DNA of 64,000 nt from Chrysomallon squamiferum (taxonomy: Eukaryota > Mollusca > Gastropoda > Neomphalida > Peltospiridae), in assembly GCA_012295275.1 (NCBI GenBank), contig CM022669.1, forward strand, positions 13,457,672-13,521,671, read 5' to 3'. Every line of letters begins with the position of its first letter. Position 1 is the first letter of the stretch. The notes beneath the pieces were generated by a model that was given only the letters and a program-made list of their open reading frames with translations, ran no database searches and was not told where the DNA came from. The position numbers were made by a program, and so were the translations under genes. Positions 13,293 through 26,700 of the stretch are shown here, piece by piece.

Positions 13293-13446
13293 CGGGATCA
13301 GAGGCTGACAACATCAAGCTTCAAGATCGGCGAAGGAGAACGCAGATTTATAGACCCCAGTCTTCTTGTAACGGACACCAAAGAACGATGCGTCTGGATT
13401 GGGAAATATAAAATAACCAACGTACGAGTTCGGTTCGCATTTAAAT
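13293..13446 (+). other. Unassigned exon-like segment ending in a stop codon
   Basis: A consensus acceptor (ctctctcgcag) is followed by about 50 open codons to TAA at 13444-13446. The composition is balanced and CpG-rich, unlike the repeat-driven frames around it. The translated segment is charged and contains GEGERRFIDPSLL and KERCVWIGKYKI. The frame stays open upstream to a stop near 13225, with no ATG. I do not recognise the peptide. It could be a terminal exon of an unidentified gene, a gene relic or a transposon fragment. No partner exon or polyadenylation signal was established. Confidence 0.2.
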
Positions 13447-13626
13447 AAAAGGCCATCATTATATCGCATTTGTAAGAAATAGTTGCAGCTAGCTGGGGAG
13501 CAAAGTTTACAAAATCTTTGGCAGTGATCGATGAAGTACGTTAGCTACGTCTGAATGTCTGTCTTTTGTTATTACAAGAAAATGTATTAGAAGATACGGT
13601 GGTAAATTTTGATCCTTTACAATCTG

Positions 13627-13628
<2 letters not shown>

Positions 13629-13708
<80 letters not shown>
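13629..13708. repeat. (GT)n microsatellite
   Basis: A perfect GT dinucleotide run of about 80 bp. Confidence 0.97.
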
Positions 13709-13709
<1 letters not shown>

Positions 13710-14196
13710 CAAGTCTTAATACAAAAATATTCGCTTAATTTAATGTGACATCACTGTAAATAACGTTTTCGTATACATATATATATATATATGCATACAC
13801 TAGAAATATAAATGCACATAAACAAACAAGCACACACCATCACAGATATCAGTCTGGTAATGTAGTCTATCTATCACACATACATACATACATGCTGCCA
13901 TGGCCGTAACTAGACTCTTTTGGAAATGAGGCAGAAACACTTAATCGCAAAATAATTTGGGCCATGGATCTGGGGGCTTCAAACGGTAACCGTAGACATA
14001 AACGAATTCATCCAGTGGATATCGTGAATAGAGATTTATAGTTTATATTTTTAAAATAAAATCTCTGTATATAAATATTTGAAAAAAACAAAAAAAAAAA
14101 AAAAAAAAAAAAAAATGGAAAAACAAATCGTCAATTTTGGTATGAGGCATTTGCCTCAGTGTAGTTAGAACCATGCACGCACATACTCTAATTCTT

Positions 14197-14197
<1 letters not shown>

Positions 14198-14253
<56 letters not shown>
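14198..14253. repeat. (CA)n microsatellite
   Basis: A perfect CA run of about 55 bp, about 85 bp after a poly-A tract near 14090-14114. Confidence 0.97.
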
Positions 14254-14259
<6 letters not shown>

Positions 14260-14842
14260 TATTAAGAAAAGACGCCACCCAAAAAAACACATTAAAAAAC
14301 GCAACTTATTCATGTTTCAGGAACAACACAAAAAATGCAAGCAAACGTTCGAGAGCATCCTTTACTGTAATACATTCGCATTTGAAATTCAGAGCTACTG
14401 TTGGAGAGAGGACAGAACTCTGTGTCGTAAAATTACATTGCTAGAACTGAGACGTCTGGAATTTTGGTTTTAGAAAATGATTAGATGAAGTGTGGCGAAG
14501 CCTGAAGAGGATGATATAAGAAAATTAATCAATGAAAAAAAAAAATCCTAATAATAAGTTTTATCAGCACGATTTCGACCTGGAAGGGCTTGACGTTTGT
14601 GAAGTAAAATGCAGTAAAATAACCTCATTCAGATGTTTGAGTAGAAAATATTTCTAATCCTTTGTTGCCGATGGTTTTCATCAGAGGAAATGCAGAACTG
14701 AAGTGTTTCAACAAACCAGAGCAGTCAACAACTGAATGGAACATTTCGGACTTAATAATAAATATCAGACCATGATCTTATTAAATGGTCAGAAAATTTA
14801 AAAACAAAACAAAACAAAAATAAAAAACAACCAAAAACAACA

Positions 14843-14910
14843 CAAAAAATAAATAAATAAATAAATAAATAAAAGAAAATAAATAAATAAATAAATAAAT
14901 AAATAAAAGA
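14843..14910. repeat. (AAAT)n microsatellite
   Basis: Two AAAT/AATA runs are separated by AAAGAAAAT. Confidence 0.93.
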
Positions 14911-15064
14911 AAATAAAAAAATAATAATAAAAAAAGATAAGACGTTTATAATAATTTCGGCAGTGTCTGCAAACATTTATGTTTTCGACTGAGCTAAAAT
15001 TGGTAGTTAATAGAGATGGAAACTTTTAAGAGACGAAGTGACCTATATGTATTTTATAAATATG

Positions 15065-15075
15065 CTTTATTTATT

Positions 15076-15150
<75 letters not shown>

Positions 15151-15210
15151 TAATTAATAAATTATAATTAATTAATTAATTAATTTTATTTATTTATTTA
15201 TTTATTTTTT
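15065..15210. repeat. ATTT/ATT/TTAA compound repeat
   Basis: ATTT tetranucleotides, then a long ATT run (about 15085-15150), then TTAA and TTTA repeats. Confidence 0.93.
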
Positions 15211-16303
15211 CTTATTTTTTTTTAATGTTCTTTTCAAAGGATCATGGATTATTCGAAGAATTCCGGCAAGTAATTGCTACAACGCTAATGTCTAAGACTA
15301 AAATGGCACTGGCATCATGGAAGATTAGATCTTTTACCCACTTTCTTAAAAGCATACAAAAGATACACGGTCTTTTATTTTACTTACGGGGTTTGTATCG
15401 TCTTCAACTGAACATTCTAACTAAGCATCATAATTATGAAAAACTCTCATGAACGCTCTAAACATTCCAAGCTAAGTAAGAACATAAATATTCGACCTTC
15501 AGCGTTTTATAATGAACTATAATGGATATAATTATCATGATTCACGATTCATAAGTGCAGTTCTGAACAGCAGCAACATTCGTCATTGTCGAGTCAAGGC
15601 GACATTGAAAGTCTAAAACATTTTAAACAATGCATAAGTAAGAAGAAGAAGAAGAGAAAAAAAAAAAGCCACATCAAAACTGATCAGCTTCGTCTGGGGA
15701 AGAAAAAGAAAATCTATTAACTTTTCTTTTCTTCAAGAACTGAAAAATAATATGACAGCTAAACTATTTATTTATTCATTTATTGGGTGCTGATGAAGTC
15801 AGACAGTGAAACATTTCTTTGTTTCGCTTTTTAGTGATTTATTACTTTCTTTAATCGTTTGTTTTGTATAAAAATTGATAAATATGACTTGCCAGATACT
15901 GATGCATTGATGAAATGGCGTTAAAAAAAAAAAAAAAAAAAAAATAATAATAAAATAAAATAAAATAAAATAAAAAGAAGAAAATTTAAAAAGAGAAAAT
16001 TTAGCCATAGCTTTCAAAATAAATGGGATTCTACCTTTCCAAGCTTGGTCAAGGTTAAGAGTTGCTTACAGCAATGCATATATCACGCTACATTTCTGGA
16101 TAAAAATATCGGCAATTCATCGATCAAAATAAAAGCTTTAAAAAGAAAAACAAAATGAAGGACCTGTCACTGTTCTCGAAAGAACAAAATCTTCGATTGA
16201 AAAATGAACAGCCAGAACATAAATTTACTGAAATAAAACTATTATGTAACGTCCTAAAAAAATCTAAAATAAAAAATATTAACATCTATTGTATAACTTC
16301 AAA

Positions 16304-16360
<57 letters not shown>
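16304..16360. repeat. (AAT)n microsatellite
   Basis: An almost perfect ATA/AAT run. The poly-Ile frame spanning it (16155-16424) is a repeat artefact. Confidence 0.95.
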
Positions 16361-16362
<2 letters not shown>

Positions 16363-17484
16363 TAATAATAAAATTTAAAAGAAAACCCTCTCCTTCCTGC
16401 AGAATATTCAAAAAATACGAATAAAAATGATAATAAAGAAACTTTGATCAAGCTAAATGCAATGGAGCCAAGCGACAATGAAGTAAAAACTGCAAAATCA
16501 TCGAAATATTCTACATCTGAAATGTTATTTTCTTACTGTTTTGAGGTCACTGCCCGCATCGAACTAAGGTGAATTTTAGAAATTTCTAATTCCGAGACAA
16601 GAAGGCTTAACATGACCACCATCATTATCACCTATAAGTAGACCTTCTGAACATTCTAATTTGAAGGCAACCCCGCCCATTTGTAAATCATTAATTTTAA
16701 CTAGCATCCATAGTACAGCTCTTACTACTAAAGCTACTGCCAAGACCACTCACAGACGTTTTAAAATAACTTACTGTTCAAATTTCACATCTAAATTTTG
16801 TAAAGACCAATACACTGTAAGCGATCAAGCAGTTATATCTACCTGAAATTAAGAAATTCTTATTTTTGGCTCCTCAAATTCTATCATGAATTAATTTAGA
16901 TAAACATTATGAAATACAAGTAGAATTCTAAACCAGAGCGACAGTTTATCCTCTTTTTTTTATGACCATGATGACAAGTTTATAAAGTAACTTTAAAGCC
17001 AGAAAAGAATTTAATCGTGGTCATAAGTTACAAATCGGTCGACGTGCCCACGTGCATAATTATGATTACTCCATTTGCAGAAAGTACGCTACAACTAAAC
17101 TGCTCTTTGCAGAATTAAATTTGGGAAGCCAAGTCAAAATTATAACCTTGACCAAATCGAATTAATTTGGATCCAAAAACAACAAAGGATGCATATTTAT
17201 GCGTATTCCTAATGGCGAATTTTAGTCTGCCTAGGATCGATTGCCGTGAACGCAAACCGTAGCCAGCAGAAAATATCGAACTTGGAATTAACAATTTAAA
17301 CTAGATACTTGAACACAGGACAGTCTTCTAAAAGCCTCCGAAATTTTCACTGCTGGTGTTGAAGCCTTTTAAATTTATTTCAAATTTATTTCTACCCCGG
17401 AACACCAAAAGTTGTTCAGAAGTTCGCGATGGGCACATATAGTTTTTAACGCACAATTAAAGTAGCTTGTCATTTTTGGGAGTC

Positions 17485-17526
<42 letters not shown>
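17485..17526. repeat. (TG)n microsatellite
   Basis: A perfect TG run of about 42 bp. Confidence 0.97.
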
Positions 17527-17530
<4 letters not shown>

Positions 17531-18419
17531 CTCCACTAGGGAAAAGATTTGTCTGTTTATGACATTTAACAGGCCCTGTTTTGTTTCTGCTATGGAAAAG
17601 GAAGAATTGCACGTAAATAAAACAAACAATGACAATTTAAACCTTTATATTTGTGCTGTTGTTTCGTAATCTGATGGCAAATTTCGGAATTTATTTTAAA
17701 TTACTGCATTATGATAGACTTCACGTTTAAAGTATCAAAAGATGTTTTGATTGTAATAAGTTTTCAAAGGTTTTAATAAACAAATGATTAAAACTGCATA
17801 TATTTTAGGTTTTAATAACTTCTTTCTCCAAAAACGTCTTACGTTTGAAAATATTATGAAATCTGGACTTAAAATAAAGATTCTACAGAAATGGAAAAAT
17901 GAATGGAAAAACAAATTATATATTGAGACCTTTTGGAAATTAGTCGACTACTCGAAACAGATATATTTGCAACCGTTAGAAAACAAGAAAGCTCGTCGAT
18001 ATTTAAAACACGTCACAATTTTTAAGTTCGAGATGTTCGCCTGGATGCTGGAATTTCCACTATTTTTGAAAAGCTCAGATGGAAGCTTCAGAATTTATCA
18101 GTTACGACTATTTACAATAGTGAACAAACCTAAAACCTGAATACTAGACACCTAGTCAGTGGTTCCAAGAATGTAGTGAATTATGGGAAAGACTGTTACG
18201 TGCGCAAAATACAAACTGTGATACGTGTTGCAGCTGTCTGTTATTTAGAATATTACGTACATACAAGAGGTTTATTTAAGTTCCTTTCACTCTATCTGAT
18301 TCCTCATCAAAGGAACATTTTGAAAAGGTCTCAGTGTAACAACAGCCAATGAATGACCAGTTCAAACAGTATAACAGAATTTGAGAACAGAACTGGAAGT
18401 CTTTTTGTATTTGCATTTT

Positions 18420-18529
<110 letters not shown>

Positions 18530-18734
18530 ATCATATACTAAAAATAATGAGGTAGAAACTTTAAATCAGTATTAGATATAAAATGAGAATGAATAACACA
18601 TTGAAATACATTCTGTGCATTATATCCCTAAATATATATATAAAGACCAAAAATACACACCAAAAAACAAATAAACAAACAACAAACACAAACATAAATA
18701 AATAAATACATAAACAAACAATAGCCAATGTCTT

Positions 18735-19560
18735 TGTCACTGCTGAAACGGTGACTTGCACAGATAATGACATTACGTCATCACATTGTTAACCCGTAGA
18801 AAACGATACATACTGACTTAATTTGCATAAAGGAAGTATGCAAAAGTGTGCCATGTAAAAACGTGTGTGTGTTTGCATATATTCATACATACTGATGCTC
18901 ATACAGAGGCATATGCACACACATACATGTGTATATGTGTATACATACATTCAGATATATACATGCATGCATACACGTTTCAATACTTTATATAACGTAT
19001 ACAATAGGACATTAGCCTTACGTCATTTCTTAATTAGAAAATGTTATGTTTACATATATGTGTACGTACAAAGATACAGTTATATTAATATGCATACATA
19101 CGTACATCTATATGCATGCATATACATAACTTGATAAATAATAATTCAGATAAACATGCACATACATACACACACACACACATACATACACACATACATA
19201 CTTACGGCATATGGTTAAACGCTGACAAAGCCACATCACTAGTGACGCTTCGACGTACTTCTTATAAATCGTATACGTAGACAATGGTGTTACGTCATTT
19301 CTTTGTTAATATCGTAACTCTTACGTTAACTTATATACATATATACGCATACGTAGATAAATCGATATATGCAGGCATAAACTGTATAAGCAAGCATGTA
19401 TTTACATAACCATGCATGACACATCTATAAAAGTATATCCATTCTCATACATGATGACGTGAATATGTTATTATTTGTACATATAATTACATACACGATC
19501 GCTGTATCTAAAAAAAAAAAAAAAACCCGCATTACGTCAGTAACAAAACAACAAAATCAA
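18735..19560. repeat. Degenerate ~250-bp tandem repeat carrying TTACGTCA
   Basis: The octamer TTACGTCA (a CRE-like half palindrome) occurs at 18773, 19017, 19290 and 19532, so spacing is 244, 273 and 242 bp. Copies two and three share further sequence around it: a CGTATAC block, 'caatgg/caatagg', and 'acgtcatttctt'. The copies are separated by TACA/CATA simple repeats. Copies one and four are more diverged. Confidence 0.6.
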
Positions 19561-20319
19561 TATTTCCGTGGTGACATCAAAGCAAGCAAAAACTTTGCAA
19601 AATAAATATTTATATAGTTCACAGATGAAGTATGAAATTTAATGAATTTAAAATCGTGTGAAAAGTTATTTGATGACAGTATTACGTGTTTATACAGATT
19701 GTACGTATTTATCAAAGTATATACAGTACAATAGATATTGCAAATAAAGAACATTCCTTGTTTTTTAAATCTTCATATTCTGTCGAGCTTCGATTCACAA
19801 ACGTTAATATTTTAATACGTATTTAATTTCCCCATGGTGCCATTACACTGGAAAATACAGGCCAATAAAACTGAATAAAATGTAATCCGATAGTAAGAAA
19901 TGACGGGATGTCTATCTATAGAAACTGAAATAAGACATCATTAACCCAGTCTTTTTAGACAATTTGCTGTAATAGATAATTCTTGCCTTTGTCTATGAGT
20001 CATAGGTGTTAATACATATTAAAAAATATATATTATTATTATTATTATTAAAATTACATATGATAAACTTTTCATTAATAAAAATAATTTCTGGTATTAA
20101 AAATAAAATTATTTACTAATATATATCATCTTCAAATTTGAAATAATAATATTGTCGAGGATGTGCAACTAAGGTGCGCAGTAAAAAGTGGTGGAAAATT
20201 AAAAGCAAACCAACAAATGGCAGAAGATGGGATAAGGGTCTTGGTTTTAAGACAAATTTTGCAGCATTGCACGTCTTTGACAGCTGTTTTGCTAATGATA
20301 AGGACTCCATGCTGCAGAA

Positions 20320-22745
20320 ATGTGGTCTAGGATAGGGCCAAGTGTCCTAGTTTTTATTTCTTCTTTCTTTGTCTACGTACATGCAGGTAAGAACATCTGA
20401 TAGGTCTGTTCTAAATTTAGACTGCACAAATGTCAAAATGACAAAAGTAGCAATTTCTTTTTATTTTGTATGCTTTAAGTAAGTTTATTCTTTCAACAAA
20501 TGGACGCTCTTATTCTGTTATATTATTACTTAAACAGAAGCATCTTGTATGTGTATGGTTGACATATATGCTCGTTAAAATGTTATCATACCTAATAAAA
20601 AAAGAAAAAACAAAAAGAAAAAAATATAATAAATAAATATATAAAATGTATATATAATGTATAATATAAATTCAGGTAAATATTTTCGATTCTTTAATTA
20701 TCTGAAGCCAGACCTAGAATTTCTGGTAATTACTGTTTATTTTTCATAAAAATGATCTGCTTTTATTACATTTAACTAAGTTTACAGTAGCATGAAATGT
20801 AAATGAAGCTTATTTTATCTGAATAAAATGATAAATATATCTGAATGTTACTGTGGGCGGACTAAGTTATTAATTAGCTCATCATTGTTGCCATACTTTC
20901 TTAATTCACTTCAGACAGAAAGTTTAAGAAAATATACATTTTCATAACAGTAATTATAAATAATAACATAATCTGTTATACCATTATTTTGAAGCTTATA
21001 ATTATATTGAATTTAAATGAGGCTTAAGTAAAATAAAATTTAAAAAGGAATAATAATTTGCAAATCATTTATGTGTGTATGTGTTTGTTTTGGTGTATTG
21101 TACAAAAATGTTTTGTTTAAATGTTTCAACAGTGCCCATAAATAATCCATTTTAATTTTAGACAACAAGTATACATACAAGAGTTTTTGAGAGTTATTTT
21201 TTGCTTTGTTTTGTAAACCGATTTAGAAATCTCTACTTTATCTTTCACAAACTAAAATCAGATAAGAGAACATTTTACAGCTGTACATAATCTTTCCCTG
21301 TCACATTTGATAAATTGTTACTCAGCACCTCAGTGCATTCTTTGAACTGTGTAAGACAATACCCCAACCCACCCACACTAGAAAGAGTCAGTATGTTTTC
21401 CATCATGTCTGCAACACACTGGTTCCTTGTGTGTCTCGTCAATGCTTAGTCTGTGAAAGAACGGATAATGTTTCTGTTGTCTCAGCTGTATCTTTCTTTT
21501 TAATGGCATGGAATCACAGCTTGATTTATTTGTATAAGTAATTGGGGAAAATGCAGGTTTAACTTGGATAATAGCTATTTTTGTATCTGTGTCTGCTGTT
21601 TCTTTTGGGTTTTGAAAGGCTTTTTACAATAGATTGAACTGCAGAAGTGTATGCTTTTGAGGGATGATCATCTGATGTTTAAAAATGTACTTATATGTTT
21701 CAGTTGCATACGAATACATCTTAAAAGGCTTTTTTTAAAAGCAAATAATGAAATAAAAATATTATTCTTGTGCATCTATTATAAAATGTATGTAATATAT
21801 ACTATTAATGAAATTTGTTTTCTAATAATGATAATTACTTCAAATTTAAGTAATAAATAAAAAAAATAAGAAAAATATGATAATAATGATGTCATTCCTT
21901 CAGGATTTACATATTTAGGCACATATATAAATTTTATGATATCTACAAAATTTCAAATCTACACATAATCATTATAATCTGAATGATTCAAATTTGCAAA
22001 CTAATACTTGATATTTGCAACAGCGTGTTCTTTAATGTTCACAAATTGGAGATGGAATTTTAAGTAGAGCCTGTATCTAATGTCAGTAACTGATTTTGTT
22101 TGTTATGCTTGATTTAGCCAGGTTTATTTCTATTATACTCTGTCCATGTCTGTGGCTGTAAAATGAGGAATGTTTTCACTTGAGAGTGTCACAGTAATGG
22201 AACTTGTCATTGTGATTAGTGGAACATCACTGTGTACATAGTTAGATTACACTTTGTATAGATCTGCATACCTGACCAGTCAGACAGAGAGTCACAAGGA
22301 AAGTGTGACAATAGGTCATGAAATCAGCCACACCACATGTTTCCCTGCAGTGTTTTTCCATTCCACTGTAGCCAGTGTGTATCCATCCATTAGCAGTTTT
22401 TATTAATATCAGTCCTTCATGAATTGATGTCTCAATGTTCATGGTAAAATAATAATGAAAATAAATAAATAAATAAATAATAATAGTAATAGTAATAATA
22501 GTGATAATAATAATAATAATAATAATAAAACTACTAAAATAAATAATAATAATAGTAATAAAAAATTAATTAAAAGAAACATATCAATTTATTTAAAAGA
22601 GTCTAACAACTTTGTTTATAATTTAATTTCCAGAATTATGAATAATTTTTTTGTTTTTTATCCTGTCGCTACTGATCTCCCAAAAAGATTCTTGAAAAGA
22701 TTACTTTTAAATATTATAAATATGTAAACTACAAAAAACAAAAAC

Positions 22746-22794
<49 letters not shown>

Positions 22795-23757
22795 ACACAC
22801 ACATGTATATATATGTGTGTGTGTGTGTGTATATATATATATGTATATAATTTTGTGCTTTTTATCTGAATATTTTTGTAAAATATATAAAATCATTTTA
22901 TCAATTAAATGTGATTTATTATTAATATAATTTAAAAAAACATGGAAATAAAATTGATTCATTTTAATTAATGCTCTGTAACTGAATACTGAAGTGTTCA
23001 AATTAAAATAGTTTTTGAAAACCAAAGCACTTGAGCGCATGGCACAGTTTTACTTTATAAGGATGTGATACTTGAACCCAGTGCAGTTAACATAATTACA
23101 TTAATAACAATACTTATGCAGACCTTCTCATTTATCAAAGAGCTTTAAATTAAGGGCAGGAACTGAAAGAAAAGACAATTTACTGGAACAGCATAGATGA
23201 CTAGCACACAACTGAAATGCATTGCTTGTAATGTATATCTAGCAACATGTGCAGAACAGCGTAAAATGGGAACATTTAACATGCCAAAATCTGTGATGCT
23301 TCTGTTATTGAAACTAAAGAGTCATATTAACAAGCTTGGAGAGCTACAGATCTATTTTTGTATCGAAAACTATTTTATGAAACTGATGAAAAATCTAGAT
23401 GGAGACGATTACTTTTTTCACTTTTTATTTTTAAATAATAATTTTAGCTGACAGATTTTTATTTATATTTATTATTATTATTATTATTATTCATTTTGTT
23501 TAATATTTTGGTTAGATGCAAAGTTCTAGTTATGTTAGTTATAGCTGATAAACTTTGTTCAAATTAACATCATTTGTGGAATGTTTCTTGTTAGATAAAA
23601 GTTACAGTGAAGAAAAAGAAAATAATTATGTTTCTCAGGATTTCAATGTGTCTGTTTTGGATTTTGCAAGCAATCTGCATTATGTATGTAAAGGATATTT
23701 CTGGTTTAGCATATAAAAGTGATGAATTGAGAAGTAATTATCTTCTTTTTTCTTTGT

Positions 23758-23789
<32 letters not shown>

Positions 23790-26700
23790 GATTGATTTAT
23801 TCATTTGTTACTATTATTATTATTATTTTTTTAATTTAATTAATTAAAATACCTTTTTTTTTTAATGTGCAAAGATATGTTGTTTATTTGTCTAGTTCGT
23901 TATTCTAAAAATAATTTGGACAAACATGCATTTGCTGGAATGTTCTGTTTGTGACAGAGTTTTTAACTACTGAATTAGAATATTTGTAAATGAACAACAT
24001 ATAATAATTTTAACTAAGACTTTTAGCAGATGTATATAGTTGGCATAAAAAAAATATTTAAATATAATATCTTTTTAAGAAGTAAAAAAAAAAGAGTTAA
24101 GAAAACACAGAATGTAATTTATGAATTATTAACTATGTAAAAAAAAAATTAATCTTGAAATCAAGAATATAGACATATTCATATAGACATATTCATATAC
24201 TATGACCACTAATGCAGTGATTTTTGTTTTGAATTTAGCAGTGTTAATTTTTGTTATTGTTAATCTTTATAGCTTCATTCTATGGAGAAAGCTACATTAG
24301 GCTTCCATTCCAGCAGGCCTCCGGATCAACAGAGATCAAGCTGGAGTTCAAGACACATCGTCCACATGGCCTGCTGCTGCTGGCTGCTGGAACTGAGGAC
24401 TATTTTGCTGTTGAGCTGAAGTCTGGGATCATTGAGGTTCGAGTAAATCTAGGATCAGGAGAAGCCAAGTTTCATTCAACTCCTGGATTACGGCTAGATG
24501 ATCTTCAGTGGCATACAGTGCACATTAACCAAAGTCGTCAGACTTTCCACCTCAATGTTGACAATGTAATGATCAGCTCTCAAGAATCTCCAGGATCATT
24601 ACAGGAACTTAACATTGAACATGGAATATTTCTGGGAGGAATAGGAACATTTACAGAGGCCTTTCATGGCAATTTCAAGAACTTCCGTGGCTGTATGAAA
24701 AAAGTGTTTTTCAACCAGTATGACATTCTGAACTTGGCCAAACAGATGAATAATCCTTTAAATACATTTGAAATTTTCTGGGACTGTGATGATGAGTTTG
24801 ATGCAGGGTCAGAACAACCTATCAGTTTTAAAACAGAGACATCATTTGTTGCTTTCCCTCACTTTCACATCAGATCACAAGGAACGTTTTCTTGTGATTT
24901 AATCACACACTCAGAAACTGCAGTAGTTTTATTCAATTCAGGACGACATGAGGATGTACATGACTTCATAGCTCTTGAAATTCTGGAAGGCAGGCTGAAA
25001 CTATCTGTAGACAGAGGAACTGGTATTGAAACAGTTATGTCAGATGTTGTTATCAATGATGGTAGGTGGCATCAAATTGATATCTCTATTTCTGCAAGTG
25101 TCATGGAACTTAAAGTTAATTCACAAACAAAGTCAACACGCTTCAGACTTGCTGACAAAGTGTTTTTCAACTTGGCAGGACATTTGTTTATAGGTGGAGT
25201 CAGTGTGCGAGCAAGATCTCATGCAGTAAAACGAGGACTTAAAAGTCTTCAAGGAAAGAAATCAATGAAAGGTTCAATGCTGGGATGTGTTCAGAACATC
25301 GTCATAAACAAAAGAGTGTATGGCTTTAGAGAAATTCAGGTCAGTCGTTCAATTGATCCTCATTGTTCAGGCCAGTTTCCGTGTGCTTCAGATCCTTGTG
25401 TAGATGGTGCTGTGTGTTCTGAAGTGAACAGCCAAGAATTTATATGTGTCTGTGATCAGCCAGTGTGTACAAAACAAAATTTCACTACATCTGGAGTGAA
25501 TAAGAAGGACCATACCAGTGTTTTGGCAATTAAGGAATTGCGTTTAGAAGAAGGTGCTCAGGCATTAATAAGTACAGACATAATTAATATAATTTTTGAC
25601 TACAAGGCTTACAGAACGCGTGAATCATCCATTCAGTTTAAAGTTAAGGTTCCACCTCAATATGGTCGTATTGATGTTGAATTGAGGCGACGAAAACATT
25701 CTGACAGGTTCACATTGCTAGACTTAATGGGACAGAAAATATTCTACTACCATGATGGAACTGACACCATTAGTGATGATGTCACATTTGAAATGACTGT
25801 AAGACCACAAGATCCCAGTTTACCAGACAAATACCGTGGTGTTTTTGACTTTGTTGTTCCTATTGTTATTATTCCTCATGATGATTCACCAAAGCTTGTG
25901 CTGCCTTCTGGGAACTCTATAAAAGTAGCTCCAATGTCTAGACTTAAAATAACAAAACAGATTTTATCAGTAGATGACCCTGACACAAAACCATCGAGTC
26001 TGCACTTTTCTATCACGTATCACGATCCTGAAAATGGTTATTTTGCTAAAGGCAGTAAGGTTGGAGAAAGTATATCATCATTCACACAAGCAGATGTAAA
26101 TTTGGGACAGATCTGGTTTGTTCATAAAGGACATTTTACTGCCTCTGTCGAAATACAGGTTTCAGATGGGTCTTCAAACAGTGACAGAATCACTTTGCAA
26201 ATCATTGCTGTGAATGTCCAGATAGAGCTTAACAAAAACACTGGTATCAGAGTTTATCATGGTACTTCTAGACTTATTACTTCAAAGAACTTGACAGCAT
26301 TAACTAATGTTCCAGCTCAGCAGTTGGATATTCGATACAGAATATTAAATGCACCAGAATATGGAGTAGTGCAGCGAAGAAAACATGAGGATGATACTTG
26401 GATTACTGTTGATTCTTTCTCACAGAGACATATTGATAATGGTAGACTGAGATACACTCATACTAATTTTGTTGGTTTTCCCAGTTCTGATGCATTTTCT
26501 TTTAATGCTATGGTTAAAGATACTTCTTTAGGCGAGAATACTTTTGAAATTATTTTTCTTCCAGTTTCACTGAAGACAGAACGAAATTCAATATTAACAA
26601 TGAACCATGTTACCTATTCTGCCTTGACTGCTGACATCCTTCATGTAAAAGCAAACACAGATGCTGTGGATCCTAAAATGATAGTTTTTAATGTTTTAAG

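Noticed and set aside
16155-16424. 89-codon frame with poly-Ile
   Set aside because: It is driven by an AAT microsatellite.
17784-18140. 118-codon Lys-rich open frame
   Set aside because: The composition fits chance in AT-rich DNA. No family, promoter or splice context was recognised.
24251-24272. N-terminal extension MLLLIFI of the large CSPG4 frame
   Set aside because: It has no ATG and is intron sequence ahead of the acceptor 'tctttatag'. A proper signal-peptide exon with matching phase is at 20320-20386.
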